Assembly (NCBI GenBank): GCA_009103225.1
Contig: RHPI01003788.1
Coordinates: forward strand, 139,245-203,244
Origin: Chlorokybus atmophyticus
Lineage: Eukaryota; Streptophyta; Chlorokybophyceae; Chlorokybales; Chlorokybaceae
DNA length: 64,000 nucleotides
Reading direction: 5' to 3'
In this document: positions 63,794-64,000 of the stretch, piece after piece
Layout of the letters: each line of letters begins with the position of its first letter
How positions within the stretch are numbered: the stretch's first letter is position 1
Translations under genes and position numbers: made by a program
The notes under the pieces: model-generated
What the model saw: the letters and a program-made list of their open reading frames with translations, nothing else
What the model was told of the DNA's origin: nothing
Databases searched by the model: none

Positions 63794-64000
63794 CCACACT
63801 ATCGGTACATACGGTATTACATAAGGGCAGCGACGCGTTCACATTCTTTGACGCGACGTTTCAACCAAAGCTTCTCAAACGCAACCATGCCATGTTCCTC
63901 AAACAGAGCCTACATGCCATTGTAATTTGTCAAGCGTGTTAGCTCACCTACTGCTTGGCAAGCGCGCGCGCGCGCGGCGGGGGGGGTGTCCTGGATCTTG
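63794..64000. other. Right edge; GC dinucleotide run
   Basis: A (GC)n and poly-G run at 63961-63986 ends in GTCCTGGATCTTG. These last 13 nt equal the complement of the ubiquitin codons for KIQD, but they are too short to call a gene. Confidence 0.4.

Noticed and set aside
63988-64000. Start of a second ubiquitin gene at the right edge
   Set aside because: Only 13 nt match and the preceding bases are a G/GC run, so it cannot be supported.

Overview
This is a nuclear eukaryotic window, most likely from a chlorophyte green alga. The conserved genes are dense in small GT-AG introns. The eL27, ubiquitin-eL40, STT3 and methionine aminopeptidase 2 proteins look green-lineage. One protein carries a plastid-type N-terminus, an arginine deiminase is present (known from green algae, rare in other eukaryotes), and plant-type telo-box motifs lie near several genes. 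There is no operon structure and there are no prokaryotic signals. The species cannot be named from the sequence alone.

Layout. Positions 1-14.5 kb hold an unrecognised multicopy family arranged as repeated divergent gene pairs: a minus copy on the left and a plus copy on the right, near 0.5-5.6, 7.7-9.4 and 10.2-14.5 kb. At least one copy (3280-5653) is open in its C-terminal half, and others are visibly broken. From 15 to 20.9 kb is a repeat zone: a long GA microsatellite, a decayed Ty3/gypsy pol fragment, two TRIM-like mini LTR elements with PBS and PPT, an AT-rich patch and palindromic TTCCGTC repeats. Positions 21-43.7 kb hold well-preserved genes: a flavin-containing monooxygenase (+), arginine deiminase (-), a plastid PDZ-like protein (-), STT3 oligosaccharyltransferase (-) and an LRRC57-like leucine-rich-repeat protein (+) divergent from STT3. 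Positions 45.1-47.5 kb hold a copia-type, gag-only LTR retrotransposon with perfect 5-bp target duplications. Positions 50.4-62.8 kb hold a CAP59/CMT1-type (GT69) glycosyltransferase (-), ribosomal protein eL27 (+), ubiquitin-eL40 (-) and methionine aminopeptidase 2 (+). The right edge has one possible membrane-protein exon.

The nine well-resolved genes were assembled exon by exon. In each, the exon phases close and total coding length is a multiple of three (FMO 573 aa, ADI 509, PDZ-like 267, STT3 789, LRRC57-like 259, GT69 632, eL27 135, Ub-eL40 128, MetAP2 482). They contain 79 introns, of which three are GC-AG. The same GC donor recurs at the equivalent intron of four copies of the 5' family.

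Functionally, STT3 (N-glycan transfer) and the GT69 protein (probable Golgi glycosyltransferase) belong to secretory glycosylation. eL27, Ub-eL40 and MetAP2 form a translation and nascent-chain cluster within 8 kb, with two divergent promoters in the window carrying telo-boxes. The best candidate for something undescribed is the divergent-pair family at 0-14.5 kb.
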